NCBI GenBank assembly: GCA_009829735.1
Contig: CM020620.1
Location: 2,421,447-2,485,446 of the forward strand
Direction of reading: 5' to 3'
Origin: Pyropia yezoensis
Taxonomy: Eukaryota > Rhodophyta > Bangiophyceae > Bangiales > Bangiaceae
Length of the DNA stretch: 64,000 nucleotides
The translations under genes were made by a program, and so were the position numbers. Within the stretch, counting starts at the first letter, position 1. Every line of letters begins with the position of its first letter. Shown in pieces: positions 1 through 9,314 of the stretch. The notes below the pieces were generated by a model. The model was given only the letters and a program-made list of their open reading frames with translations, made no database searches and was not told where the DNA came from.

Positions 1-2
1 CG

Positions 3-2459
3 GATATTCCGCCGAATGACCAAGAAGCATTGAAGGCACTGGCCGAGGCTGACCTCGACCACCTTCCCCCTTCGGTAGCCGAAGGGGTACGACGGATGTT
101 AAGAAAGCATGACGTCATGTGGACAGGCGGAGCCTTGGGTACCATTGGGGCAACCCAACATCGTATTGACCTGGTACCAGGCGCACGCCCCGCCCGGTCA
201 CAACCGCACCGAGCGGGACCTATGCAACGAGAGATCGTTGATGGAGAAGTGAAGAGGATGAGTGAAGCGAAGGTGATACGACCTTCGATGTCGGAGTGGG
301 GTGCCCCAGTCGTTATCGTACCGAAGAAGGGTCAAACCCCTCGGTTTTGCATCGATTACCGACGCCTCAACTTGGTTACCAAGAAGGACTCCTACCCTTT
401 ACCAAGGATGGATGAATGCATCGACTCCCTGGGGGAAGCTACGGTGTTTACCACCATCGACTGCAATGCCGGATACTGGCAGATCCCGGTGGCGGACGAG
501 GATATCCCCAAGACGGCTTTCGTCTGTCACAGTGGAGTGTACGAGTTCCTAAGGATGCCCTTCGGATTGTCCAACGCCCCCGCTGCATTCCAGCGGGCTA
601 TCGACATTATACTGTCGGGGGTGAAGTGGCGTAACTGCCTAGTGTACCTCGATGACGTCATCGTCTTCTCGCGTAACATGGATGCCCATGTGCAACATGT
701 TGACGAGGTACGCACCCTCTTGAGGAACGCCGGGGTAACCCTGCGTCTGAAGAAGTGCGCCTTCTTCCAACAGACGGTCGAGTATCTGGGCCACCAGATA
801 ACCCCTGGTAAACTAGGGGTACTCGAAGCCAATACCCGGGCACTCCGGGATGCCCGGTTCCCTAACACCCAGACACAGCTCAAGAGCTTCCTGGGAATGT
901 GCAATGTATACCGACGGTTCGTCAAGGACTTCGCTCGGATAGCTAAACCTTTAACGGTTCTTACGAGCAGTACCCTGCCCAAGGTACTCCAACCCCCTTC
1001 GCCTAGCGAAGAGGAGGCATTCGAGGCGCTGAAGCGAGCCCTACTATCCCCACCCGTCCTTGCGTTACCGCACCGACGGGGTACCATCGTCATCGATGTC
1101 GATGCATGCGATACACAAGTGGGATGCACCCTGTTACAGGGAGAGACGTTGATCGGTACCGATAACGTTATCCCGGACCTTCGTCCGGTAGGATACTTCA
1201 GCCGGACACTCAACCCGGCTGAGCGTAACTATAGTGCCACCGAGCGTGAGTGCCTCGGAGTTATATGGGCAGTGAAACTGCTCCGTCCATACCTGGAGGG
1301 CTCCAGGTTCATCGTGAGGTCCGACCACGAACCCCTACGATGGCTCCTCAACCTTGGTGACAAGGATTCCGATAGCCATGGGAGGCGAGCCCGATGGAGG
1401 CTAAAAATGGCCGAGCACGACTACCGTACCGTGTATAAGGCTGGGTCAACCCACCATCTCGGAGACGCATTGTCTCGACTCGACACACCGAGCGGGGATA
1501 CCCGCCCGGTGGACGAGGACATCCCGGTGGTGCCGGTCTGCATGGTCGGTAACGCTACCCAAGGTATGGTTGACCATACCATGGCACACCGAGCATGCCC
1601 ACTGACCCTTGCGGAATTCCGCGAGGCACAAGCCAATGACGACGACTGTAGACGCCACCGCGCTAACCTCCTGGCCGGCACGGCCGGCACCTTCTCGGAG
1701 AATGAAGACGGACTCATATACCGGCGGGCACCCGCCGATGGACGACATCAAGTCGTGGTTCCCGTGTCCTTACGGCAAGCCGTCATGGAGCGAGAACACG
1801 AGAACCCTACAGCCGGACACCCGGGGGGTTCACATATGTTCGCAGCAATGCGAAGGTTCTTCTACTGGCCAGCAATGGCAGTCGACGTGGTCGACCACGT
1901 AAGGGGATGCCACCCCTGTGCGCGTAACCGCATGAGTCTACATAGGCAGGCGTCTGCCATGAAGCTATTCCCACCCGATGGGCCCAACGAGCAAGTCGCT
2001 ATCGACATACTCGGGCCACTTCCGGTAACGGAAGAAGGGAACAGGTACATCCTGGTCATGTCTGACCGCTTCACAAAGCTGTCACGAGCGGCAGCCATCC
2101 CGAATGATACGGCATACACCATCATGAACGCAGTGGTTGACCACTGGATCAGTGCATACAGAGTCATGAAGCAACTCCTCTTCGACAACGGAGCAAACCT
2201 TACGTCAGCATTCTGCACTAAGGTCCTGGGCATGTTCGGCATCGAACCACGTCGGGCATCCGACTACCACCCGCAAACCAACGGGCAGGTGGAGCGGTTC
2301 AACCGCACCATCGTCAAGATGCTACAGTGCTACGTGGCCGAGCACACGAACACTTGGGACAGGCTTCTGTCCGTACTCACCCTGGCATACAATGCCAGGC
2401 CACATCGGAGCACAAACATCGCTCCGCTGGAGTGGGTCATGCCACTAGGCGTCGGTAAC
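3..2459 (+). CDS. pol: A1 pol, first part: RT, RNase H, integrase (5' incomplete, cut by D1)
   Basis: The reading frame is open from the left edge. RT motifs include FCIDYRRLN, the LPFG-equivalent MPFGLSNAPAAFQ, and the catalytic YLDD box at 645-656. RNase H follows (NYSATERECL near 1230-1260). Integrase has the HHCC zinc region around 1797-1930 and a D,D35E core with AIDILGP near 2000, DNGAN near 2185 and GQVERFN near 2290. All catalytic residues that I can identify are present. The frame stops being pol at 2459, where the D1 LTR begins. It resumes in the same frame after 11841, so the insertion is the only visible disruption of this pol. It acts in reverse transcription and integration inside the virus-like particle. 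Confidence 0.93.
2455..2459. repeat. Target-site duplication GTAAC of D1
   Basis: GTAAC precedes the left LTR of D1 here and is repeated at 11837-11841 directly after the right LTR. Removing one copy together with D1 restores an uninterrupted integrase reading frame whose junction matches the intact A2 copy. Confidence 0.95.
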
Positions 2460-2928
2460 TGTGGCAAAAACCACAAGCACACACGGCACCCAAGTTGGGG
2501 CGGTGTACTAGGGCTGCCTCCCGTGTCGGGGGAACCGGAAGAAGTGCAAGTCGCACACACTCTGTCCCTGTTGTGGGGCAAACCCCCCACGGACAAACAA
2601 GAGGATGGTGTGTGGTCCAACAGTTTCTTGGTCGGGACGGGGACGCAGGGCCAAGCCCCGCTGTCCCTCCCCTTATCCCCCCAGGGTCCACTCAGAATCT
2701 CGCCACTCAGAATCTCCCACCCCAGCACCTGCCCACCGGGCCACACGAAAATTCAAGACGATAAATGCAGAAAACCCTCAAATCCAAGTTGGATTTACTA
2801 CTAAGCTAACTATCCCAAACTTAGGGAATATGGACCCAAATGCAGGGGGAGGAACGGATCAGGCTAGTGGCCTGCCGCCCCTTGCATGGCACGTGTTGCC
2901 CCCTTACCTGGGGGTCAATACTGCCACA
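2460..2928 (-). repeat. D1 3' LTR (469 bp)
   Basis: It is a direct repeat of 11368-11836 with one mismatch. Its ends are TGTGGC...GCCACA. A short internal tandem repeat (CACTCAGAATCTC twice) lies near 2688-2720. The same LTR type flanks D2 at 47448-47916 in the opposite orientation. Confidence 0.97.
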
Positions 2929-2941
2929 CTCCCCTCTCCTC
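2929..2941 (-). other. D1 polypurine tract
   Basis: Read on the minus strand this is GAGGAGAGGGGAG, immediately upstream of the 3' LTR. This is the usual position of the plus-strand primer for reverse transcription. Confidence 0.8.
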
Positions 2942-3266
2942 AGTTCCGACCGACCCGGTCGGCCCTGTGAGGGGGTGCGTAAACGCACGTCTCGGCGTTG
3001 GGGGCGCGACTTGCTGTCCCCCAGCGAGTACGTAACGCGGATGTGGAGGCGGTCACGTTAACCGCCCCTCTCCTTAAGCTTGCCCACTTGGCAGCTTGCT
3101 CTCTTCAGTTCACACTTCACCATTACCACCACCTCCCTTTCACCTTCCACTGGGCCGCCCCACGCTGGGGAGGCCACCCGTATACCCACGATCCGAGTCC
3201 CCCTCAACTCGAGGCGGGTCTCGTGCCGCGATAGCCAGAGCGTCTCTCCCCAACTTGGGGAGAGCC
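2942..3266 (+). promoter_or_regulatory. Leader and presumed promoter of the D1 antisense ORF
   Basis: This is 325 bp between the polypurine tract and the ATG of the antisense ORF. It includes the palindromic CCGACCCGGTCGG near 2948-2962 and a pyrimidine-rich stretch around 3100-3160. I see no clear TATA box. The LTR read outward could also drive transcription. The regulatory role is inferred only from position. Confidence 0.3.
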
Positions 3267-5210
3267 ATGGCGACTCCGGGAGTGGGGACGGACTCTCTTG
3301 ACGAGCGCATGGAGGACACCTCCTACGGTGCAGCACCCGCCGGGACTTCCGGCGGGGGCTCCGCGATCGCTCCGGGGGACGGGACTCCCGCGTCACCCGG
3401 CTTTGGGTTGACGGCGGGGTCTCCCCCGGAGGCGGGACAAGTTGTCCCGCGTGAGGCCTTGGGGCGGTGGTTTTACCCCGCTTGGCCTCTCTATGAGGAG
3501 GGGCTGACTGTTCTTCGCTGTGGCCGACTTGGCCCTGCGATGGGCCGGGTATGGGACCGCCTACGGGAGAAGTATCCCCGTAGGGTCGGGTTCCCTGCCG
3601 GCTTCAGGACGGACCAGTTTGCCTTCCTGGACGATGAGGAGGTTGAGGACGTTCAGCGGGCCAAGGCCATGGTGGACCGCGGGGGAACTATCCCGGGTCC
3701 CGGCGACTTGCCGACCTTCACGTGGGACGCTGTGGCAACTCGCCCACCGTACCTCCACGAGGCCGATCCGCACATTCATCACTTTGATGTGCGGATGGAG
3801 AAAGACTTCCGGCGAGGTCCCTACTTGGTGACCTCGGCTCAACTTGAGTTTCCTCAACAGTCTGCTGCCAGTAAGGAGCAGTACTATCCGAAGAAGCCCG
3901 AGTGGTGGCCTCAAGTTGAGGTCCCCTACGGGTTCCCGGCGTTGTTGCCACGGTTGATTGACCACTTCGGCTCCGTCATGTTCACGGCTGCCCCTGATCA
4001 CCTGGTGTGGGCCATGTTGGCCACCCAGTGGCTCCTCGAGGTCATGTCGACCTGGGTGTCCTGTGTTCAGCGGCGGGGGATGCTCTGGCATCTCCCCCTC
4101 CGGCTCATCCAAGGTTTGGAACAGCTCACCTCTCAGCTAGTTGCTGAGGGGTGCTCATCAGGACAACTCACTCTACTTGAGGAGATGCTCCGGCTCCATA
4201 AGTTTATCGAGTGGGAAAGCATTGAGCACAAGTTGCGCCGCCCCACTCGTGGGCCCAAGGACGAAGGCGCACTTCGCCAGTTCGTGTGGGTCGCTCGTGA
4301 ACTTCACGACGGCCGTGTGGTCCTACGAGAGGGGTTGGGCATCGGGGACTACCCGTATGCCCCGGGGGTGGATCGCCACACTGCGCCACCCCCGGACAAG
4401 CCCATAGTTATGGCCGTGCCGTCCTATGATGACCATATGACTCAACCCACTGCGGGGGCCCCAAGTCGGGGTCGCAGTTACACCCGGGTACCGCCACCTC
4501 GGCGGGCCCCTCCGCTTCCTCCTGTTCCTTTCCAACCTCACGGGAACATCCCGATCAGCGTGGCCGTGGAGTCTTCCACCCCGGTGTCCCCCGACTTGGG
4601 GGCCACCCTCCTGACGGTATACCCCAAGTTGGTGTTGCCGCCCACGCCTCTAACCTCAGAGATGATGATCACCACGTTGGTGCGCACCATTTCCTGGTTG
4701 GCCGCGTCGACCGCAACCCTACAGAGTTCCGAGACTCCTCAACTTGAGGAGCGCGTTCGTACTGCAGTGGCGACCGCGAGTTGCGAGTCGGTGGCGGAGT
4801 TTATGACAGCCGAGTTGGCTCGCATTGGGGCTATTATGCCCCAGCCAGCCCCATTTGGGAGTGGCAAACGTCGCGCGAGCCGGGCATACTCGCCTCCTCG
4901 CCGTCGTCGCCGACACTCGCGGCGCTCTCCTTCCGTATCGGAAGACGAGTTGTCTTACTCCGTTTCGGAGTCCTCTACCCCGTCGGAGATGGAGTCTGTC
5001 CAGCGTCTGCGTCGCAAACTTGCGCGCAAGACCAGGCAGAAGAGTGGCCACGGTCGGCGCCACTTGCGCGACCGTGAGGGGCGCGACGGTTCCGACTTGG
5101 AGCCGCCGCCCCCTCCAACGAGTGGAGACCGTTATCGGCGTGGGTCTCGCCGCTCGCCTCCACGTGAGGGCGAGGGCCGTGGAGTGGGAGAGTCTAGCAT
5201 GCGTGCCTAG
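3267..5210 (+). CDS. Antisense ORF of D1 (aORF-D), unknown function
   Basis: This is a 647-codon ORF on the strand opposite to gag-pol, between pol and the 3' LTR and convergent with pol. I chose the ATG at 3267 because it lies in a strong context (GCCATGG); the frame is open further upstream without an ATG. The N-terminal 60 residues are Gly/Ser/Pro-rich. The middle has an aromatic region with a YYPK...VEVPYGF segment near residues 200-225, then a predicted helical block (about residues 245-315) with WLLEV, WHLP and LEEMLRLHKF. The C-terminus is strongly basic and Arg/Ser-rich (RRRRRHSRRSP, RRLRRKLARK), which could bind nucleic acid or direct nuclear import. Similar blocks occur in the antisense ORFs of families A and B. 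No enzyme motif was recognised. The D2 copy is also open as far as the window shows. Confidence 0.75.
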   Translation: MATPGVGTDSLDERMEDTSYGAAPAGTSGGGSAIAPGDGTPASPGFGLTAGSPPEAGQVVPREALGRWFYPAWPLYEEGLTVLRCGRLGPAMGRVWDRLREKYPRRVGFPAGFRTDQFAFLDDEEVEDVQRAKAMVDRGGTIPGPGDLPTFTWDAVATRPPYLHEADPHIHHFDVRMEKDFRRGPYLVTSAQLEFPQQSAASKEQYYPKKPEWWPQVEVPYGFPALLPRLIDHFGSVMFTAAPDHLVWAMLATQWLLEVMSTWVSCVQRRGMLWHLPLRLIQGLEQLTSQLVAEGCSSGQLTLLEEMLRLHKFIEWESIEHKLRRPTRGPKDEGALRQFVWVARELHDGRVVLREGLGIGDYPYAPGVDRHTAPPPDKPIVMAVPSYDDHMTQPTAGAPSRGRSYTRVPPPRRAPPLPPVPFQPHGNIPISVAVESSTPVSPDLGATLLTVYPKLVLPPTPLTSEMMITTLVRTISWLAASTATLQSSETPQLEERVRTAVATASCESVAEFMTAELARIGAIMPQPAPFGSGKRRASRAYSPPRRRRRHSRRSPSVSEDELSYSVSESSTPSEMESVQRLRRKLARKTRQKSGHGRRHLRDREGRDGSDLEPPPPPTSGDRYRRGSRRSPPREGEGRGVGESSMRA

Positions 5211-5321
5211 TTGGCAGCTGCCTTTGTTGTGAGAGTGTGAGGGTTAGGGCTGTAGTTAAAAACCACTCTGAGTACCACTTCGACTTGAAGCACTCTCTTG
5301 GCACTGTTGCTCGGCCTTCCC
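5211..5321. other. Convergent junction between pol and antisense ORF
   Basis: This is a 111-bp gap between two stop codons on opposite strands. Next to the pol stop is an inverted repeat, CCCTCA-cgt-TGAGGG (near 5319-5335), which also lies at the pol end of D2 (near 63084-63098). Both transcripts must end here or overlap. No poly(A) signal is obvious. Confidence 0.5.
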
Positions 5322-8300
5322 TCACGTTGAGGGAGGGCTGTTAGGGTCTATCTCATTCCGGGCACAGTACGCCCGGACCTTCTCAGCGGGAAGGTCCTCC
5401 ACATACTCCCACGTATCATCCTTGGCTTTGTAGCCAAACCAACGCACCCTCAACATGAGGCGGTCAGTGTCTTCATCCCATCCGTGGTCGATGAACTTAT
5501 CGAACACGTACTCCTGTGGGCCCTGTTTGGCCGCAGGCAGTGAGGGGAGGCGCCACGATTCCAACGCACGCGCCAAAGCTGGGTCGCCTGCAGGTGGTGG
5601 TGCAACTTTGACCACGTCCTGTCCGTTCACTGTGCGGACCCCATCGTCTCTTTCGATGGTGAAGCGCCGCCCATCAGTACGAAGGACCTGGTACGGTCCC
5701 TTCGTCTGGAATACCAGCTTACCCCCAGTTGGGGTGTGCGAGTGTACCAGCACCCAGTCACCCTGCTCGGGGACGTACTTAGCATTGCGCACCTTTTTGT
5801 CAAAGGTACGCTTGTAGCGCTTTTGCGCTTTGTCCATCTCAGCCCTGACTTTAGGGATGAGGTTTTCAAGCCTAGCAGCGAACTCCGCCTTACTCTCAGT
5901 AGGAGTAGGCGTACTGCCACCATCCTCCCTAGTTGGGAGCGACCGCCGCACGGCAATAGACCGCACACGACGGGGGGTCACAAAAGCGAGGGGTACTTCC
6001 CCTGTAGATGAGTGAACCTGCGAATTGTAGGCAGTAGTAAGGATAGAAATGTATTGGTCCCACGACTTCACGTGCTCACTCACATAGTGGCGTAGCTGCC
6101 TAACAATAGTTTTGTTGAAGCGCTCCACCTGCCCATTAGTTTGTGGGTGGTAGGGGGTGGCATAGTTTGCCTTAACCCCCAACATATCCAGCACTCCCTG
6201 AAACAGTACAGACGCAAATTGCGGTCCATTGTCCGATAGTGTACTATCTGGGATGCCATACGCGGCAACCCAGTGATCTAGGAAGGCTGACACGACCGAC
6301 ATGGCCGTGACCTCTGCCAGTGGGATCGCTCGCGTAAGTTTCGTGAAGCGGTCACAGATGACCAGGATGTACTGGTTGCCCTCCTCGGTCACTGGCAGTG
6401 GCCCAAGGATGTCCATCGCCAACGCGGCAAAGGGCTCCTTGGCCGGGAACAATAGCATAGCCGTAGTAGGCCGCCGTTCCATCAGACGGTTCTGTGCACA
6501 ACTTGTGCAGGCAGCCACCCAACTGTAGATGTCCACCACCATGGACGGCCAGTAGTACCTGGTCCTCAGGGTCTGGTACAGTTTACTAGACCCCAGGTGT
6601 CCACCCGTGGGAGCGTGGTGCTCCCTCTCAAGGACACTGTCCTTGAGGGATGCGGGGACGACAAGTTGTTCGGTCCCCTGGTATACCCCCCTCCTCATGA
6701 GGAGGCCATCGTCTCCCAGAAAGAAACGCGTCTCTACCACTGTATCTAGTATATCCCTCTGGGACTTGCAGAAGGGATCCTCGGCCTGGGCCTTCACCAC
6801 CTCGTCCAGGGACAGGGGCAAGTACTTCTTGTTCCCTGGCGCCTCGGGGTTCAACGCCTGACCCGAGCGCGTGACTACCCCCACGATGGGGATGTCCTCA
6901 TCGACTGGGTTAGTGTCCAGCCCCTCGGTAGGTACCCGAGAGAGGCCGTCGGCAAGGGCATGTTGCCTGCCAGGTCGGTATTCAATGTCAAAGTTGAAGG
7001 GTGCCAGTCGCACCCTCCACCGGTTGAGACGAGTGTTCGTACAGTCCGTCTTAAAGATGAACTGCAACGCGCGGTGGTCACAGCGGATGAGGAACTTCTC
7101 ACCCTCCAGGTAGTGACGAAGTGACGTCACCGCCCACACCACTGCGAGTCCTTCCAACTCGGTGACTCCGTAGTTCTTCTAGGCCGAGTTCAGCCCCTTA
7201 CTAAAGTATCCCACCGGCAAGTACTCCTTGCCCGGCTGCTGCTGAAGCAACACACAACCAAGTTGGTCGTAGCTAGCGTCCACATCCAGGATGTAGGGGC
7301 CTCCCAACCTGGGAATAGCCAAGATGGGGGGCTTCAGCAGAAGGTCCCGAAGAGTCTCAAAGGATTCCTGCTCCACCCGACTTGGGGGAGGCAGGTTCTT
7401 CGGTAGCGTTGAGCTCACTAGCTCATTCAACGGCTTCGCCACCTTGGCGAAGCCCTTGGTGAAACGTCGGTACACGTTACACATCCCGAGGAAGCTCCTC
7501 ATCTGGGTCTGGGTCCGGGGGTACTGAGCCTTACGAATGGCCCTCAAGTTCTTCTCGTTAACACTGAGACGCCCCGGATGGACAACATGTCCCAAGTACT
7601 CCACCTCTTGAGTAAAGAGGTGGCACTTACTCGCCTTCAGTGACACACCGGCGTCAGCAAGTAGCTTGAACACCTGGCCAAGATGGCCAATGTCTTCCTC
7701 CGGACTTCGGGAGAACACAATGATATCGTCTAGGTACACAAGACAGATCTGCCACCGTACTCCGGCCAGAATCATGTCCATAGCGCGCTGGAAAGTTGCC
7801 GGCGCGTTACACAGACCAAACGGTAGACGCTTGCACTGGTAGGTACCACAGTGACAGGTAAAGGTAGTTTTGTGCCTGTCCTCCGGGGCAATGGGAATTT
7901 GCAGGTACCCCGCGTTACAGTCCAGGGTAGAGAACACGTTTGCCTCCCCCAGAGAGTCCAGACAGTCATCCATCCTAGGTAGGGGATAACTGTCCTTCAC
8001 CGTGCTCTCGTTGAGCTTACGGTAGTCGATACAAAACCGGGGGGTCCCATCAACTTTGGGGACGATAACCACCGGACTCGCCCACTCGGCGTTGCTGGCC
8101 TCGATCACATCGAGGGCCTCCATGCGAGCAACTTGCTCCTTAACGAGGGCCCTTGAACGAGGTCCTCCCCTATACGGTTGTTGGCGTATAGGGGGTGCAC
8201 CGGGCTTCAACTCGATCCGGTGTTGGGTGGCTCTCATGAGTCCCAATTGACCATCCCACAACTTGTGATATTGGTCCAAGAGGCGTTCAACTTGAACCCT

Positions 8301-9314
8301 CAACCTGGGGGGGACACCCTCCATGTTCACATGGGGTGGAGGAGAGGCGGCCGACTTGGCTTGATGCTTCTCCTTTCCGGACTTCGGGTCGCTACTTGCG
8401 CCCGCGTTGAGCGTGACCGCTACTACCGGTCCCTCGTGTTGGTCGATATAGCCGAACTTGGCTCCCGACTTGAAGTACTTGGGCGTCGGGCTCAGGTTCA
8501 TCACCTGGATCCTCCACGGGACTCCGGCTTTGGAGTCCATCGTGCCAAGGGCAACATGCACTTGGTGCTTGCGAGCAAGACGGGGGTGAGGGTGCACCAA
8601 CCCGTTCCCCGTAAAATCAGTTACAACATCAACGTGCGCCACCGAGTTGGGAGGCAACGTGACTTTACGGGCTAGACGCAGGGTAGCAGTAAACCCTTCC
8701 CTCACAGAGCAAACAGGCTTCGACTGTGAGACTGTCACAGGAGCCACAGACTTTCCCTTACCAAGGATGGGGATAGTCTCCCCATTCATCAACTTGACCC
8801 AGTACTCAGGGCCACAAATCAACGGCACTTGTGTAACAACATAAGGGGTACCCAGAAGCAGGGGTACCGATATATTCTCAACTACGCCAAAGGTCACGTC
8901 GACCTCATGGGTCCCCAACCTAGTTGGTAGGGTCACGGCACCAACGATGGGAAGTACCCCACCATTGATGTCAATCATATGGTCAGCTTTGGACCTCCAG
9001 CGTTGGAGGTTCACCTCCTTTGGTAATAGCGACTTGCGTATCAAGGAGGCTCCTGACCCGGTATCAAGTACGATGCGGGTACAGCATGCACGGCCGGGGG
9101 CAAGTTGCACCCGTCCAGCCACCTGGAAGTTCTCACCCGTCAGCACCGCGATGACCCGACGTGGGTTTACGTTCTTGGGGAGTCCTACCCGAGGTGGGCG
9201 GACTCCCTTAGGTCGCCGCAGTATCCGGCACGGTTGGTTCGTCCTCCTGGCCCACTTGGCCGAGGCTGCCGTTGTGAGCTTCGGACGGCCAGCTCCAACG
9301 GTCATTCGTTTCCC
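5322..9314 (-). pseudogene. pol: D1 pol: protease, RT, RNase H, integrase, chromodomain; one nonsense codon
   Basis: The frame is open in -1 relative to gag from the heptamer at 9314-9308, and also has an ATG (9305) overlapping the gag TGA as ATGA. The order is aspartic protease (DTGSGA, 9065-9054), RT (YLDD at 7736-7725), RNase H, integrase (HHCC, then AMDILGP, LSDNGPQF, GQVERFN) and a chromodomain-like end (VRWFGYKAKDDTWE) near 5480-5350. The only break is a TAG at 7181-7179 in RNase H, just before the KNYG motif. The D2 copy has GAG (Glu) there. All catalytic motifs are intact, so this copy lost function very recently or depends on readthrough. Confidence 0.93.

Noticed and set aside
527-1213. 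228-codon minus-strand ORF opposite A1 RT
   Set aside because: It is a mirror of the RT coding frame with no motif of its own; similar mirror ORFs occur opposite RT in the other copies.
2605-2970. Short ORFs inside the D LTRs repeated at 2.5, 11.5 and 47.6 kb
   Set aside because: They lie wholly in the LTR and are repeated only because the LTR is repeated; no start context or domain.
9302-9305. Pol translated only by reinitiation at the ATGA overlap
   Set aside because: It is possible in family D, but B and C have no ATG there while the slippery heptamer is present in all, so frameshifting is the simpler common mechanism.
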